NCBI RefSeq assembly: GCF_014641075.1
Contig: NZ_BMHP01000001.1
Coordinates: forward strand, 620,001 to 684,000
Direction of reading: 5' to 3'
Source: Paenibacillus nasutitermitis
Lineage (GTDB): Bacteria; Bacillota; Bacilli; Paenibacillales; Paenibacillaceae
DNA: 64,000 nt
A program made the position numbers and the translations under genes. Below are positions 49,747 through 58,566 of the stretch, piece by piece. The notes under the pieces were generated by a model that was given only the letters and a program-made list of their open reading frames with translations, searched no databases and was not told the DNA's origin. Numbering within the stretch: the first letter of the stretch is position 1; every line of letters starts with the position of its first letter.

Positions 49747-50595
49747 TTAACGGTAGCGCATCCGGAATTCCTTCGGCTTGAAACCGGTGCTGCGGCTGAA
49801 GCAGCGGATAAAATAAGGAAAGGAGCCAAAACCCGTCTCCTCGGCAATCCGACCTATGGAAAGGTTGCTGTGAATAAGCATGCGTTTGGCTTGCTCGACC
49901 CGATAGCGGGTGACATATTCCAGGGGCGTGCAGCCGTATGCCTTCTTCATGCAGATGGCGATATAATTCGCGTGAAAATGAAGCTCTTCCGACATCCGCT
50001 TGTAGCCAAGCGGTTCTTTGTAATGCCGTTTGAGAAAGGCCGCGGCTTCATCGGCAATGATCAAATGAGGGCTGCTTGCCGTCATGCCGCTTTCTTCCTG
50101 CAGCTGAAGCAGCAAATCCTGAAATAGCTGCTGCTGCAGCCAGCGGGCCGAACCTGTCGGCTGGAGCTGATGAAGCAGGAGCTGTTTCATTCTGTCAGCG
50201 AGCGCCCCTGGGTCCTGCAGCTGTCCAGACCTGGGAAGATAGAAGGCAAAAGCTTCGAGCTGCATATAAGGGTCGCGCGGCGGCGGTATAATGGGCCGTT
50301 TCTCTTTCTCTTCGCTCCAGTCGCCAAAGGTGTGAAAGTGAAGCCAATAGAAATGTGTCTCCTCCTCACAAGGTGCCATCGTCCGATGTGCGCGGTCAGG
50401 ACGAAGCAGGGCAAAATGCCCTGCGGGTATAGGGTAATGCGTTCCTTCTTCCTCGAGATGCAGACACCCGCGGGTGACCATCAGCAAATCGAATACACCA
50501 ATGCTGGAACGGCTGGCATGCCGTCCGCCTACAGGGTATGTGTCTTCACCGCAGGTGATAAAATGCGGCATCGGCGGAGAGATGAATTGGAGCAT
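49747..50595 (-). CDS. AraC-family regulator with cupin domain
   Basis: 282 residues. N-terminal cupin-like ligand domain (GRHASRSSIGVFDLLMVTRG, PAGHFALLRPDRAHR) and C-terminal AraC domain (EELHFHANYIAICMKKAYGC and IGRIAEETGFGSFPYFIRCF). Divergent from the GH127 gene at 50781, which it probably regulates. Confidence 0.92.
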   Translation of the reverse strand: MLQFISPPMPHFITCGEDTYPVGGRHASRSSIGVFDLLMVTRGCLHLEEEGTHYPIPAGHFALLRPDRAHRTMAPCEEETHFYWLHFHTFGDWSEEKEKRPIIPPPRDPYMQLEAFAFYLPRSGQLQDPGALADRMKQLLLHQLQPTGSARWLQQQLFQDLLLQLQEESGMTASSPHLIIADEAAAFLKRHYKEPLGYKRMSEELHFHANYIAICMKKAYGCTPLEYVTRYRVEQAKRMLIHSNLSIGRIAEETGFGSFPYFIRCFSRSTGFKPKEFRMRYR

Positions 50596-50780
50596 GATCG
50601 GTATCCTTCCTGCTTTGAGTTCTCTTTCTATAATAAGCGATTACAACCTGTTCCGCAAAGTAACTGATTGAACGCGTGATGTTGTGATTGGATAAAAACC
50701 GGTTGTGTTCAGATATCCTTATCCCCTTGCCGGACATGATATATTACAACTGAATGATAGGCGAAGAAAGGGAGAGGCCA

Positions 50781-52664
50781 ATGAACTTAACGAAGACGGC
50801 TTTTGAAGCACTTCCGCTTGGACGGATAAAACCTGCCGGATGGCTGAAAGATCAGCTGCGTATTCAGGCAGACGGCTTTACAGGACATCTGGAGGAGCAC
50901 TGGGCGGATGTAGGTCCGGATAACGGCTGGATAGGCGGCAACGGGGAAAGCTGGGAACGGGGACCTTATTATGTAGATGGTTTGCTGCCGCTGGCCTATT
51001 TGCTGGAGGATGAGAAGTTGATTGCCAAAGCGAAGCGATGGGTGGAATGGTCGCTTGCCAGCCAGAAGGAGAACGGATCCTTCGGGCCTGCCCGCATCGA
51101 AACGGTCAACAACGATGTGAACAAGAAGCAGGACTGGTGGCATTATATGATTATGCTGAAGGTGATGACCCAATATGCGGAGGCTACTGAGGATCCGCGG
51201 ATTGTCCCGTTCCTGACTTCTTTTTTCCAATACGTTCATGCTGAAATTGTCGATAATCCGCTTGAGGGCTGGGCAGAAGCCCGGGGTGCGGAGATGCTGC
51301 TCAGTATTCAATGGCTGTATAAACGAACCTCAGACGCTTTCCTGTTGGAGCTTGCCGGTCTGGTTGCCGGCCAGACCGTCGACTGGACGGATGTGTTTCA
51401 CGATTTTCCGTTTTGGCGGAAGGTGGAGGAATGGGACTGGAAATCCCATGTGGTGAATGTGGCAATGGGCATCAAAACGCCAGGCGTGCTGTACGAGCTG
51501 AGTGGTGATCCGCTTGAGAAGGTAGCGGTGCATCGCGGGATCGACAGTCTGATGACGTATCACGGTCAGGCCCATGGCATGTTCTCCGGCGATGAATGGC
51601 TTTCCGGCACTCACCCCAGTCAAGGAGTGGAGCTGTGCGCCGTAGTGGAATATATGTTTTCGATGGAGCAGCTGACGAGGATATTCGGTGAAGGCAGATT
51701 TGGCGACATTCTGGAGAAGGTAGCCTTTAATGCGCTGCCTGCCGCCATATCTACGGACTGGACATCCCACCAATACGATCAGCAGGTGAACCAGATTGTC
51801 TGCAATATTGCACCCCGCAGCTGGAGCAACGGGCCTGATGCCAATCTGTTTGGTTTGACCCCGCATTTTGGCTGCTGTACGGCTAATATGCATCAAGGAT
51901 GGCCGAAATTTGTATCCCATTTGTGGATGCAGGACGGAAGTGGCGGCTTGGCGGCTGTTTCTTATGCGCCGTGCACCGTCAGCGCACAGGTAGGCCGCGG
52001 TGTTGAAGCCACACTCGAAATCAGCGGGGATTATCCTTTCCGGGATGAAGTGGCCATATCGGTCTGCCTGGCACAGCAAGAGAGCTTCACGATTTCGTTC
52101 CGGATCCCGGAGTGGTGCGTAGCGCCGAGCTTGACCGTTAACGGAGAAAATATTTCTCTTCAAGCGGCTAACGGCTATGCCCGGGTTGCCCGTGAATGGA
52201 GCGATGGCGACAAGCTCCGCTTGCATCTGCCGATGGAGGTCCGGACGGTATCGCGGAACTTGTATGCAATCAGCGTGGAACGGGGACCCCTTGTTTATGC
52301 GCTGCCGGTGCAGGAGAATTGGCAGCTGCTAACGAAACGGGAAATGTTCAGCGACTGGGAGATCTATCCCGGTTCTCCGTGGAAATACGGTCTTCTGGCC
52401 GATACGGATTATCAAGTCAGCTTGGCGGATATCCCTTACCAGCCGTTTGATACCCATAATGCCCCCATACGCTTGACGGCAAGCGGTCAACTGGTCCGCG
52501 AATGGAAGATGGAGGGCAACAACGCGGGAACGCCGCCGATCCATCCCGACACGCAGGGGCAGCCGCTGACGGAGCTCACGCTCGTTCCTTACGGAAGCGC
52601 GAAGCTGCGTGTAGGCGAATTTCCGCTAATCGGCAAACGCAAGCCGGTACGGTCTTTGAGATAG
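50781..52664 (+). CDS. GH127-type glycoside hydrolase (beta-L-arabinofuranosidase family)
   Basis: About 627 residues, no signal peptide. LPLGRIKPAGWLKDQL opens the family, and WERGPYYVDGLLPLAYLL follows. The zinc/catalytic residues of the family are visible: GVELC (Glu 284, Cys 286) and HFGCCTANMHQGWPKF (Cys 365 and 366, one being the presumed nucleophile). Residues about 450-620 form beta-sandwich domains. GH127 enzymes cleave beta-L-arabinofuranosides from plant glycoproteins; many relatives are uncharacterised. AAAGGGAGAGG precedes the ATG at 50781. Divergent from an AraC regulator. Confidence 0.88.
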   Translation: MNLTKTAFEALPLGRIKPAGWLKDQLRIQADGFTGHLEEHWADVGPDNGWIGGNGESWERGPYYVDGLLPLAYLLEDEKLIAKAKRWVEWSLASQKENGSFGPARIETVNNDVNKKQDWWHYMIMLKVMTQYAEATEDPRIVPFLTSFFQYVHAEIVDNPLEGWAEARGAEMLLSIQWLYKRTSDAFLLELAGLVAGQTVDWTDVFHDFPFWRKVEEWDWKSHVVNVAMGIKTPGVLYELSGDPLEKVAVHRGIDSLMTYHGQAHGMFSGDEWLSGTHPSQGVELCAVVEYMFSMEQLTRIFGEGRFGDILEKVAFNALPAAISTDWTSHQYDQQVNQIVCNIAPRSWSNGPDANLFGLTPHFGCCTANMHQGWPKFVSHLWMQDGSGGLAAVSYAPCTVSAQVGRGVEATLEISGDYPFRDEVAISVCLAQQESFTISFRIPEWCVAPSLTVNGENISLQAANGYARVAREWSDGDKLRLHLPMEVRTVSRNLYAISVERGPLVYALPVQENWQLLTKREMFSDWEIYPGSPWKYGLLADTDYQVSLADIPYQPFDTHNAPIRLTASGQLVREWKMEGNNAGTPPIHPDTQGQPLTELTLVPYGSAKLRVGEFPLIGKRKPVRSLR

Positions 52665-52757
52665 GCTGTCCGATTTTGCCGCCGCAGTTTGGATCAGCCA
52701 ATCAGCCGCTAAGCCTCTCATTCCTAAAAAAAGGCTCATTTCCTTTCAGAGTTTTGA

Positions 52758-52763
52758 TATAAT
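52758..52763 (+). promoter_or_regulatory. Extended -10 promoter before the 72-residue ORF
   Basis: TGATATAAT with -10 TATAAT at 52758-52763; the -35 region (CTCATT, 52735-52740) is poor, as is common with extended -10 promoters. Confidence 0.5.
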
Positions 52764-52804
52764 GAGAGAGTGTAACAGGTTGATAAGGAAGGAGGCTGGC
52801 CGAT

Positions 52805-53023
52805 ATGGCACGCTATTTGTTCGCTTTTGAAGTAAAGTCGACCGGTAAGAAAGGTGAATTCAGCTGGTCTGCCGAGACGGAAGAGGAAGCGCGTGAGAAG
52901 GTCCTGCTCAAAATCGCCGATTTTGAATTTTCGGAAGTCGAAGACATCCTGCTTGGCGATTTGCTTGAAGTGAAAGCAACGACAGGAAATCAGTATTATG
53001 AATGCGAAGGCTGCAGCGCGTAA
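52805..53023 (+). CDS. Hypothetical 72-residue protein
   Basis: MARYLFAFEVKSTGKKGEF, acidic helical middle, and the Cys-containing end YYECEGCSA. No membrane segment. The start AGGAGG lies about ten bases upstream. It has its own promoter and a terminator, so it is a separate gene from GH127. No known family is apparent to me. Confidence 0.7.
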   Translation: MARYLFAFEVKSTGKKGEFSWSAETEEEAREKVLLKIADFEFSEVEDILLGDLLEVKATTGNQYYECEGCSA

Positions 53024-53070
53024 ATTCGCTGCTGCTGACCTCGAGGAACAATAATCAGCGCATATTCATA

Positions 53071-53113
53071 GAAGGCCGTCCCTAAGTCGAAAAGACCGGG
53101 ACGGTCTTCTTTT
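53071..53113 (+). terminator. Terminator of the 72-residue ORF
   Basis: 12-bp stem GAAGGCCGTCCC (53071-53082) with GGGACGGTCTTC (53098-53109), one G-T pair, followed by TTTT. Confidence 0.85.
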
Positions 53114-53129
53114 GGAGCGGTCAGTTTGA

Positions 53130-53164
53130 GGAGCTGCAGCAAGGCTTATCCTTGCTGCAGCTCC
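53130..53164. repeat. Perfect 15-bp inverted repeat between convergent genes
   Basis: GGAGCTGCAGCAAGG (53130-53144), 5-base loop, exact complement (53150-53164). No T run on either side. It lies just after the terminator at 53071 and 54 bases beyond the stop of the minus-strand AraC gene, which it may help to end. Confidence 0.75.
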
Positions 53165-53217
53165 CGGTGGGATGGAGCAAACGCACAGATGCCGATCCAT
53201 TGGACGGACAATGAGAA

Positions 53218-54129
53218 TCAAATCATCCGGCTCCACTGCCGGTATTTGCCCGGCGGGAGACCAGTCTGCTCTTTGAACCATTTTGTAAAAGCATGAATGG
53301 AGGCCGCATTGCACCGCTCCGCGAGCCTGACGAGAGGCTCATCGGTCTGGATAAGCCAGTATTTCACAACCGCAAGCTTTTCTTTCATAAAATAATCATA
53401 AGGCGTGAGACCGGTTTCCTTGCGGAAAAGCCGGCTGATATAGTCGGGATGGTAGGAAGTCCAGGCTTCGAGCCAGGCCCTGTCGTATTTCTCTTGCGCA
53501 TGCTTGTGCAGATTTTCGGCAACGAGCCGGACGAGGGGGCTGCCGGTGGAACGGCCCAGATGGGGAAGCTGTACGCCCTGCTTGATGGAGATGACCAGCT
53601 CCAGAAACAGCGACCTCAGCAGGAGCGGGATATAATCGTAATCCATCAGATAGAGCTCCACGATTCGTGCGAACCGCGATTCAATCCGCTCCAGGTGGTG
53701 GGATTGTTTATCCTGTATCAGCAGCGCGTCTTCTTCTTTCTCTCCTTCGATCAGCATTGTATTGGGGATCGCTTCAACCGCCCCGGAATCGTCCAAATCG
53801 ATGACCCTAATTTCCTTCACGCCTCCTCGAGCGGGCAGCTGCGCCTGCCAGGAGAAATGAATGCCGTATAGGATGAAGGGCTTATCTTCATCTGCTGTAA
53901 ACGTATGGACCACAAACGGCCCGTAATAAAATAAATCCCCAGGCTTCGCTTCATAGGTTTTTGACTGAATATTCACAGTCCCGTATCCGGCAATGACCAG
54001 AATAAATTGATAATCCATAATATACCTCGGACCAAAAGAACTTCCCGGTAAACCCTCATAGCGATTTGCATAGGAAACGACAGGTGTCAGCTCATTCCAT
54101 TGCAGTCTTCCAGCAGCAGGTATTCCCAT
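53218..54129 (-). CDS. AraC-family regulator with cupin domain
   Basis: About 303 residues. Cupin ligand domain (NIQSKTYEAKPGDLFYYG, VVHTFTADE) and AraC domain (LEAWTSYHPDYISRLFRKET and LVRLAERCNAASIHAFTKWF). ATG 54129 follows AAGGGG by nine bases; earlier in-frame starts lack a site. Divergent from the first PhyH-family gene. Confidence 0.92.
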   Translation of the reverse strand: MGIPAAGRLQWNELTPVVSYANRYEGLPGSSFGPRYIMDYQFILVIAGYGTVNIQSKTYEAKPGDLFYYGPFVVHTFTADEDKPFILYGIHFSWQAQLPARGGVKEIRVIDLDDSGAVEAIPNTMLIEGEKEEDALLIQDKQSHHLERIESRFARIVELYLMDYDYIPLLLRSLFLELVISIKQGVQLPHLGRSTGSPLVRLVAENLHKHAQEKYDRAWLEAWTSYHPDYISRLFRKETGLTPYDYFMKEKLAVVKYWLIQTDEPLVRLAERCNAASIHAFTKWFKEQTGLPPGKYRQWSRMI

Positions 54130-54264
54130 CTGCAACATCCCCTTCAAAATAGTCGGTAAACGTTAAAAAACCGTCTGTGGAAAACAAATACAACCATACT
54201 TAACTAGCATATAGTGTAAGTAAGAAATCGGCAATCCACAATTAATTCATCGGAGGGATATCCA

Positions 54265-55221
54265 ATGAGTGACCATAACCCGCTTCGGGACACCGCGTTA
54301 ATGCCGGCGAGCCGTATGTTTGAGGATGCCACGCCCCTGCTGGAGCAGCCGGAGAAGCTGCTTGAGAGGGCGAATGAGAAAGGATATTTGTTTTTCAAAG
54401 GCTTTTTTTCCAAAGAGAGTATTATACAGGTCCGTAAAGCGATACTGATGATTTTGCAGGAGCAGGGATTGCTGGACGCCAGACATCCACTAATGAGCGG
54501 TTATGCCGATCAGGAAGCGTTGGACCGTTTGAGCGAAGAGGATGCCAACTGGAACGGTGTCGGTGTGCCGTATGAGGTTTATCTTGCTGTTCAAAAGCTG
54601 GAAATATTTCATGCGATGACCCATGATCCCAAGCTTCTTGCGCTTTATGAGACGTTATTCGGCGCCCGGGCTATCCCGCATCCGCGCAATATCGCCCGTG
54701 TCATGGTGCCGCACCGTTTTGCGCATGCGACTCCGCCGCATCAGGATTTCCTTCATATCCAGGGCGATTATGACACGTGGACCTGCTGGATTCCGCTCGG
54801 CGATGTTTCCAGAGAGCTGGGGGGCTTGTCCATTCTTGAAGGGAGCCATAAGGCCGGCTTGCTCGGAGTGACCAGCAATCCGGGAGCCGGAGGTCTGGAA
54901 TCGATCCTTTGCGGATTGGGCTGCGAATGGGCTGAGGGCGATTATGAGACAGGGGATTTCGTCACCTTTCATAGTCTGACGGTCCATAAAGCACTACCGA
55001 ATCAACAGCCTGGACGCGTGCGGCTTTCCTGCGATTTCCGGTTCCAGTCCGTTGAGCACCCCATTGAGCATGCTTCGCTCCTGCCGCATGGTCCCTTTAC
55101 CTGGGAGGAACTGTATGAAGGCTGGCAGCGCGAGGACCTGCAGTATTACTGGCAGCAGGAGAAGTTTGAATATACCACCTTCGATGAATCCATCCGCTGG
55201 CAGAAGGATAAGATTTGTTAA
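54265..55221 (+). CDS. Phytanoyl-CoA dioxygenase (PhyH)-family oxygenase
   Basis: 318 residues. Fe(II)/2-oxoglutarate dioxygenase fold: the facial triad HxD is HQD (His 159, Asp 161 in TPPHQDFLHIQGDYDTW), the distal His is in SLTVHKALPN (His 241), and Arg of RVRLSCDFRF binds 2-oxoglutarate. Bacterial relatives hydroxylate small molecules. Its place among glycan-processing genes and its AraC partner suggest a modified-sugar or lipid-linked substrate. The GGAGGG site is good. A terminator follows. Confidence 0.9.
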   Translation: MSDHNPLRDTALMPASRMFEDATPLLEQPEKLLERANEKGYLFFKGFFSKESIIQVRKAILMILQEQGLLDARHPLMSGYADQEALDRLSEEDANWNGVGVPYEVYLAVQKLEIFHAMTHDPKLLALYETLFGARAIPHPRNIARVMVPHRFAHATPPHQDFLHIQGDYDTWTCWIPLGDVSRELGGLSILEGSHKAGLLGVTSNPGAGGLESILCGLGCEWAEGDYETGDFVTFHSLTVHKALPNQQPGRVRLSCDFRFQSVEHPIEHASLLPHGPFTWEELYEGWQREDLQYYWQQEKFEYTTFDESIRWQKDKIC

Positions 55222-55248
55222 TTGACGGTCAAAATAGCAAAATCCGCT

Positions 55249-55284
55249 CCGCTTTGCAGATTTATTCCGCAAGGCGGTTTTTTT
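55249..55284 (+). terminator. Terminator of the first PhyH-family gene
   Basis: CCGCTTTGC (55249-55257) pairs with GCAAGGCGG (55269-55277), one T-G pair, then a T7 run. Confidence 0.85.
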
Positions 55285-55338
55285 AACCTAATAGAATGTA
55301 TAAGTTTCACGCTTATAAATTTCCATATAGTCTAAGGG

Positions 55339-55378
55339 AAGAAACTAACTTTTCCGCCAAAGGACGGCGCAGTTTCTT
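55339..55378 (+). promoter_or_regulatory. Stem-loop upstream of the SGNH hydrolase gene
   Basis: AAGAAACT (55339-55346) and AGTTTCTT (55371-55378), 8 bp, 24-base loop with an internal CGCC/GGCG pairing. About 100 bases before the SGNH gene and just upstream of an extended -10-like GTAGTATAAG; it may be an operator. The rest of the 257-base gap shows only the terminator above. Confidence 0.35.
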
Positions 55379-55478
55379 GTAACAATCTTTCTCGAATTTT
55401 TGGTAGTATAAGAGAAAAGACATCCAGACCAACCAGCGCTTCATCCATACAACTGCTGAAGAAGGGAATTGTGGAAAC

Positions 55479-56576
55479 ATGAACGAACAGATCTGGAAAC
55501 ATCGCAGACCCTTGGCGGCCCTGCAGCGGGCGCTTGCATCGGGAACTCTCCGCCTGGGCTTTATCGGGGGCTCCATAACGGATGCCAGGGGTCGCAATAA
55601 TTGGCCGGAGCCGGTTATCGCCTGGTTTGCGGAGCATTACCCTCAAGTACGCTTATTTGTCGAGAATGCCGCAATCGGAGCAACGGGAAGCGAGCTGGCT
55701 GTGTTCCGGGCCGAACATGATTTGATCCAGCGGAAATGTGATCTGGTTTTTGTGGATTATTCCGTCAATGACGGGGATGAGCCGAGCGAGAAGCGGATGC
55801 GCACAAGAGAAGGGCTGCTGCGCAAATTATTAAAGGACGGAACAAGGGATGTGGTCGTGGTTCACACGTTCAGGCAGCCCTTCTACCGCGACATGATTGA
55901 AGGGAACATGCCCGCATCGATCGCCGATTTTGAGACGCTTGCGGAGTATTACGGGGTCGGTTCTGTCTGGATGAGCCTTTACGCGCTTGAAGAAGTGAAG
56001 AAGGGCCGGATGCGCTGGGAAGAATGGCTCCCTGACGGACTTCATCCTACGGAGCGCGGAAGCCTGAGCTATGGCCAGAGCGTGATCGCTTTTCTGGAGA
56101 AAGAGCTTCAGACGGACTTGGAACAGGCAGGCCAGGAGGATGCCTATGTTCTCCCTGAACCGCTCAATGCCAGCCATTGGGAGAGAGCATACCAGCTGTC
56201 CTGGAGTGATGTGAAGACGGAAGGGCCTTGGGTGATCAGACGCTGGCCTCATCTGGAATGGATCGATCAGGCACTGGAAACGGCAGCGGTGGGCGCGCGC
56301 CTGAGCTTTTCCTTTGTCGGCAGGGGGTTGTCGCTCGGGTTTGATTTTGGTAAAAACTCTTCGGAGATCCGTTATCGTCTGGATGGGGGAGAGTGGGTCA
56401 CCTCCGTTCGCGAACGTCCGGATTGGTGCGGTAATGATGGCTGGTTCCGAAGCTATCTGGTTGCCGATGATATGGACCCGGGAACGCATCATTTTGAAAT
56501 GGAAGTGGTGCATGGAGACACGCCGGATTGCCGGGGAACCAACTGCCGGATCGGTCTGATCGGTATTATTGCTTAG
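55479..56576 (+). CDS. SGNH/GDSL-family hydrolase
   Basis: 365 residues. SGNH blocks: GFIGGSITDA (Ser 32), GATGSE (Gly), VNDGDE (Asn 97), DGLHPTERG (Asp 186, His 189). Residues about 210-365 form a beta-rich domain of the kind seen in carbohydrate esterases. No signal peptide, so cytoplasmic. Probably removes acetyl or similar acyl groups from sugars. Convergent with the second PhyH gene; a terminator overlaps that gene's 3' end. Confidence 0.9.
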   Translation: MNEQIWKHRRPLAALQRALASGTLRLGFIGGSITDARGRNNWPEPVIAWFAEHYPQVRLFVENAAIGATGSELAVFRAEHDLIQRKCDLVFVDYSVNDGDEPSEKRMRTREGLLRKLLKDGTRDVVVVHTFRQPFYRDMIEGNMPASIADFETLAEYYGVGSVWMSLYALEEVKKGRMRWEEWLPDGLHPTERGSLSYGQSVIAFLEKELQTDLEQAGQEDAYVLPEPLNASHWERAYQLSWSDVKTEGPWVIRRWPHLEWIDQALETAAVGARLSFSFVGRGLSLGFDFGKNSSEIRYRLDGGEWVTSVRERPDWCGNDGWFRSYLVADDMDPGTHHFEMEVVHGDTPDCRGTNCRIGLIGIIA

Positions 56577-56626
56577 GGCAGAAGATGCGCCGGAAATCGT
56601 TGAAGGCTTTACAGAAAAAACGGTAT

Positions 56627-56668
56627 AGGAATGGGAGACCGGCGCTAAGCCAGTCCCCATTCCTTTTT
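56627..56668 (+). terminator. Terminator shared by convergent SGNH and PhyH genes
   Basis: AGGAATGGGAGAC (56627-56639) pairs with GTCCCCATTCCT (56653-56664) with one bulge, followed by TTTTT. The right arm lies in the last codons of the minus-strand PhyH gene (stop at 56645). Confidence 0.7.
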
Positions 56669-57529
56669 GGCCTCGGTGATTTTTTTGAGGGGTTTATTGG
56701 TTATGTTCTCATGTGCTTTTGGTTTTCGCCCCACCCAGCGCTGGTCGATCGGCTCGCTGGTCAGCTGGTATCGGGTATCGCAGCTGATGCGGATATGATC
56801 GGTCACATTGACAGTGGAGCTGTGCATCGTGAACATGCCGAACAGAATCGCATCCCCAGCCTGGAAATCACTTGTCGCCCAGCGTCCGCCGTATTTCTCA
56901 ATGACCTCCAGCGGATCATTGGAGAACCAGCCTTCCGTATGATCGCGGTCGACATCCATCTGACCATACGTTCTGCGGACATGCTCCCATTGATGAGAGC
57001 CAAGCAGAATGGCGAGCGTTCCCATTTCAACGGGCGTATCGCCAATTGGCGTCCATAGCGTGTAAAGATTGGGCGTTCCTCTGCCCATATAGACGATATC
57101 GTAATGCGCTCCGGTCGATTCGCCATTAGCAACTGCGCGGAGCCATTTGTAGTCGTAGGTGGAAACCTCTCCCCCGAGAAAGGTCGAGAAGAATTCCATC
57201 ACCTTGGGCGAATTGACGACCTCAAGAAATGCCGGCTTGTCGGTGTTTACACCACCCCAGAAGGCGCCTTTGTTGTCCGGGCCGATGAGCCCCTGCTCCG
57301 GCCGGGAGCCGATTGCGAGCTTGCCGCTAGCGTGCAACTGCTCCAAAATTTCAGACCGGGCTTGCAATACTTTGTCCCGGTCATGAAAGCCCCGAATAAA
57401 CAGATAGCCGTCTTCCTCCATCCTTGCCTGCAGAGCCTCGGCATCACCGCAGATATCATTCGATTCACGAAGCGCCGTCAGGAAGGGGCCATCCATTTCC
57501 AACTGATGGGGTCCCATAGCAATCTTCAA
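56645..57529 (-). CDS. Phytanoyl-CoA dioxygenase (PhyH)-family oxygenase
   Basis: About 294 residues. HxD in TGAHYDIVYMGRG (His 142, Asp 144), distal His in FTMHSSTVNVTDHIRIS (His 236) and Arg in HIRISCDTRYQ. The N terminus contains EEDGYLFIRGFHD, typical of PhyH. It differs in sequence from the PhyH protein at 54265, so the two act on different or successive substrates. TTG 57529 is used: AAGGAG lies nine bases upstream, while ATG 57538 abuts it. Divergent from the AraC gene at 57670. Confidence 0.9.
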   Translation of the reverse strand: MKIAMGPHQLEMDGPFLTALRESNDICGDAEALQARMEEDGYLFIRGFHDRDKVLQARSEILEQLHASGKLAIGSRPEQGLIGPDNKGAFWGGVNTDKPAFLEVVNSPKVMEFFSTFLGGEVSTYDYKWLRAVANGESTGAHYDIVYMGRGTPNLYTLWTPIGDTPVEMGTLAILLGSHQWEHVRRTYGQMDVDRDHTEGWFSNDPLEVIEKYGGRWATSDFQAGDAILFGMFTMHSSTVNVTDHIRISCDTRYQLTSEPIDQRWVGRKPKAHENITNKPLKKITEAKKEWGLA

Positions 57530-57669
57530 TACAATCATCTCCTTTGTTTTTACGATAACAAATCCCGATGTCGGTTTCCCATGTTTGAATGTTGGATCTA
57601 TTTGTATATCTGTGTTATAAGAGAAAATAGCGGGTCCAATTAGCCGCCACAGACAGGAGCGATGGCCGC

Positions 57670-58506
57670 ATGCTTCCGACTATTGATCATTACACTGTAC
57701 CCAGGCATATGAATGACCTGTATTTGAATTATTATGGCAGTCAATCCTGCCCCCCGGAGCATCTTTATGGACCGGCCATGCGGGATCATTATTTGTATGT
57801 GCTGGTCATGAGCGGGAAGGGCCTGTACCGGGTAAGGAACAGGGATTATCCGCTTCAGGCGGGTCAGGCTTTTGTGTTGTTCCCCAATGAGCTGACGATG
57901 TACCGGGCTGATGACCGGGAGCCATGGGAGTATTTGTGGTTCGGATTTGGCGGCAAGCTCGTCCACGTCTTCCTGGCGGAGGCGGGTATTGATATCGAGC
58001 ATCCCATTATCCTGCATGCGGAGCCGCAGCGGCTCCACCGACTATTTGGCGAGCTGTTCGGCCACGAGAGCGGGGATGAACGCAGAGACGAGCTTTTTTA
58101 TACCGGCTGCCTAAACAGCATGCTGGCCGAGATTTGTTTTGGGGCGAAACGGGAAAGTCATTCCGGAAGGAAGGGGCATGGGGGAAATTATATTATTCAG
58201 GCCCAGAACTTCATTGAACAGCATTATGACAAAAACATTCAAGTTCATGATGTCGCTGCATATGTTGGGCTGGAGCGCAGTTATTTCTCCAAGCTGTTCA
58301 AGGCCGCCACGGGAATTGCACCTTATGAATATGTGATGGACCTGCGGCTGTCCAAAGGCAAGCAGCTGCTTCGTGAAACGGATATGCCCGTTGAGCATAT
58401 TGCTCTGCTGCTGGGCTTTAAGGATACCTTTCATTTCTCCAGTTTTTTTAAACGAAAGGCGGGCGAGGCGCCGCTGCATCATCGCAGAAAACATTGGAAA
58501 AACTGA
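57670..58506 (+). CDS. AraC-family regulator with cupin domain
   Basis: 278 residues. Cupin/AraC_binding N terminus (HYLYVLVMSGKGLYRVRN, QAGQAFVLFPNEL) and C-terminal AraC domain (DVAAYVGLERSYFSKLFKAA and VEHIALLLGFKDTFHFSSFF). Divergent from the second PhyH gene. The C-terminal end is basic (HHRRKHWKN). Confidence 0.92.
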   Translation: MLPTIDHYTVPRHMNDLYLNYYGSQSCPPEHLYGPAMRDHYLYVLVMSGKGLYRVRNRDYPLQAGQAFVLFPNELTMYRADDREPWEYLWFGFGGKLVHVFLAEAGIDIEHPIILHAEPQRLHRLFGELFGHESGDERRDELFYTGCLNSMLAEICFGAKRESHSGRKGHGGNYIIQAQNFIEQHYDKNIQVHDVAAYVGLERSYFSKLFKAATGIAPYEYVMDLRLSKGKQLLRETDMPVEHIALLLGFKDTFHFSSFFKRKAGEAPLHHRRKHWKN

Positions 58507-58566
58507 TTCCGGTATAAAAGAGCACTGGGGTGTCAAACGGGAACGGCAGCAGCCCTGATTATGCGG

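Noticed and set aside
51330..52226. 298-codon minus-strand frame opposite GH127
   Set aside because: Antisense shadow; the zinc/catalytic residues of GH127 lie on the plus strand here.
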